A DNA stretch of 6,420 nt from positions 1 through 6,420 of the forward strand of contig JBCCFC010000816.1 of the NCBI GenBank assembly GCA_039029935.1, read 5' to 3'. The notes below the pieces were generated by a model, which ran no database searches, was not told where the DNA came from, and saw only the letters and a list, made by a program, of their open reading frames with translations. Made by a program: the position numbers and the translations under genes. The stretch's first letter is position 1. Every line of letters begins with the position of its first letter. Source of the stretch: G039029935 sp039029935. GTDB taxonomy: Bacteria > Chloroflexota > Anaerolineae > Caldilineales > Caldilineaceae. This document shows, in pieces, positions 5,356-6,420 of the stretch.

Positions 5356-6387
5356 ATGCCACATCCAAGAGATTTTGCACAGTCAACGCCAGATAAAGCC
5401 GTATTTGTGATGGCTCAGTCTGGTGAAATTGTAACGTATCAACAGCTAGAAGAGAGAGCCAATCAGATCGCACACCTGTTTCGCAAGTTAGGTCTGCAAT
5501 CAGGCGATCATATCGGGCTGATGATGGAAAACAACCGCTACTTTTTTGAAATCGTGTGGGGTGCGCAGCGGTCAGGCATCATGTATACACCAATTAGCAC
5601 GCACCTGATCCGCAGCGAAGTGGATTATATTCTAGGGAATTGTGATGCCAAAGCCTTTCTTTTCACCGATTCATTTCGTGACATTGCCGCTTCGCTTCTG
5701 GGTACAGACTCTGCTGTTGCACATTTCATCAAGGTTGGGGAAGATAGGGTCGGGAAAAATAGGAGCGGCGACAATGCGGTGGAGGGTTTTCTCTCTTTTA
5801 ACGCCGAGGTGGAGTGCCTGCCCACAACACCCATTGCTGATGAAGCGCAAGGCGCGGTCATGTTCTATTCGTCTGGGACGACAGGCTTGCCCAAAGGCGT
5901 GTTTAATCCACCTTCTTCCACAGACATCTATGATTTTAGCCCGACGTATCTAAGCATTGGCAAAAACTTCCAATTTGGCCCCCACACAACCTATCTTTCC
6001 CCTGCACCGCTTTACCACGCCGCCCCGCTCGTGTATAACTTGGTCACGATGATCCACGGTGGCACGAGCATTCTCATGGAAAAATTTGATGCGGAATGGG
6101 CATTGCAACTCATGGAACAACATCAACCCAACTACAGTCAATGGGTGCCGATTATGTTTGTGCGGATGCTCAAATTACCCGCAGGAATTCGAGAAAAATA
6201 TGATGTGAGTTCGATGAAACTGGCACTCCATGCGGCTGCGCCCCTGACCCGGCGGTTCCAGGAAGGCGATCGGGTCGATCTCCGTCGGCCCCCATTGAGA
6301 CAGCCACGGCGCCGCCACAGCGCCGACCAGGACGACCATCAGGATCAGCGATCCGGCTGCGATCAAGCCGTCGCCGCCGCGTCGTAA
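5356..6387 (+). CDS. Truncated fatty-acyl-CoA ligase (AMP-binding) with foreign tail
   Basis: Residues 1-296 match the N-terminal part of FadD-like acyl-CoA ligases of the adenylate-forming superfamily: TPDKAVFVMAQSGEIVTYQQ at the start, GDHIGLMMENN, RSGIMYTPISTHL, the phosphate-binding loop YSSGTTGLPKG at 171-181, PLYHAAP at about 218-224, WVPIMFVRMLKLP, and ALHAAAP ending at 296. Full-length family members have about 500-550 residues. After Pro296 (base 6243) the homology stops: the expected Y-G-x-T-E and T-G-D motifs and the mobile C-terminal domain with the catalytic Lys are missing. The remaining 47 codons (Arg/Gln-rich, to TAA 6385-6387) are antisense to a permease gene on the minus strand. 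The product cannot complete the thioester-forming reaction. ATG 5356 is selected by AAGGAGA at 5344-5350. The truncation is certain within this sequence; whether it is biological or an assembly chimera is open. Confidence 0.8.
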   Translation: MPHPRDFAQSTPDKAVFVMAQSGEIVTYQQLEERANQIAHLFRKLGLQSGDHIGLMMENNRYFFEIVWGAQRSGIMYTPISTHLIRSEVDYILGNCDAKAFLFTDSFRDIAASLLGTDSAVAHFIKVGEDRVGKNRSGDNAVEGFLSFNAEVECLPTTPIADEAQGAVMFYSSGTTGLPKGVFNPPSSTDIYDFSPTYLSIGKNFQFGPHTTYLSPAPLYHAAPLVYNLVTMIHGGTSILMEKFDAEWALQLMEQHQPNYSQWVPIMFVRMLKLPAGIREKYDVSSMKLALHAAAPLTRRFQEGDRVDLRRPPLRQPRRRHSADQDDHQDQRSGCDQAVAAAS

Positions 6388-6420
6388 CCGCTTGGCTGGC
6401 GGGTGGGTCAGATCGTCGAC
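6244..6420 (-). CDS. Partial ABC transporter permease (OppC/DppC-type), N-terminal end
   Basis: Reading the minus strand inward from 6420 gives THPPAKRLRRGGDGLIAAGS, then LILMVVLVGAVAAPWLSQWG and PTEIDPIAFLEPPGQG. This is the typical start of the second inner-membrane permease of oligopeptide/dipeptide importers: a basic R-R-L-R-R stretch, one long helix, A-P-W, a short P-T-x-I-D-P segment and a (L/F)-x-P-P-G/S turn that normally leads to F-G-T-D-x-x-G-R-D. The match ends at PPGQG (about 6244), and the next bases encode the acyl-CoA ligase on the other strand. The permease domain itself and the true start codon are outside the available sequence. Codons use G/C at nearly every third position, unlike all other genes here. 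Homology is judged by eye from a short segment. Confidence 0.65.

Overview
This is bacterial DNA, probably from an uncultivated environmental organism (a metagenome contig or draft genome). Good Shine-Dalgarno sites (AAGGAAG at 61-67, AAGGAGA at 5344-5350), ATG starts, a lipoprotein signal and about 47-50% G+C over most of its length support this. The lineage cannot be fixed from sequence alone. No RNA gene, CRISPR array or complete insertion sequence is visible.

Layout. A 31-bp perfect palindrome opens the window and lies just upstream of an intact small four-helix membrane protein of the DUF4345 type (74-526, +). From 534 to 1504 is gene debris: the 3' half of an arylsulfatase-type gene with a short internal inversion, running straight into the back half of an FAD-linked oxidase that has an internal deletion and a frameshift. 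An intact DUF3500 lipoprotein (1583-2833, -) follows. Its leader holds a compact element of two hairpins closed by an outer stem (2846-2890). Next is the 3' end of a secreted-protein gene (2929 to about 3351, -), cut off at a 10-bp inverted repeat that encloses an AT-rich 8-bp tandem repeat (3344-3413). A small two-helix membrane ORF with an in-frame amber codon and a possibly leaderless promoter (3577-3840, +) ends tail-to-tail with an intact membrane-anchored sulfotransferase-like gene (3837-5144, -). Divergent from that is a fatty-acyl-CoA ligase gene (5356 onward, +). It breaks off in mid-domain near 6243 and is joined head-on to the N-terminal part of an OppC/DppC-type ABC permease on the minus strand. 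G+C jumps from about 47% to about 69% at that join.

How the genes work together. I see no coherent operon or pathway. The intact genes (DUF4345, DUF3500, sulfotransferase) point in different directions and have separate leaders. At least five genes are present only as fragments. The strongest reading is a rearrangement-rich accessory region where gene remnants accumulate. The last junction could instead be a contig chimera. I found no convincing new defence, biosynthetic or regulatory system. The items most worth a second look are the micro-inversion that would restore an in-frame chimera, the double-hairpin leader element, the inverted-repeat/tandem block at a gene breakpoint and the amber-interrupted leaderless ORF.
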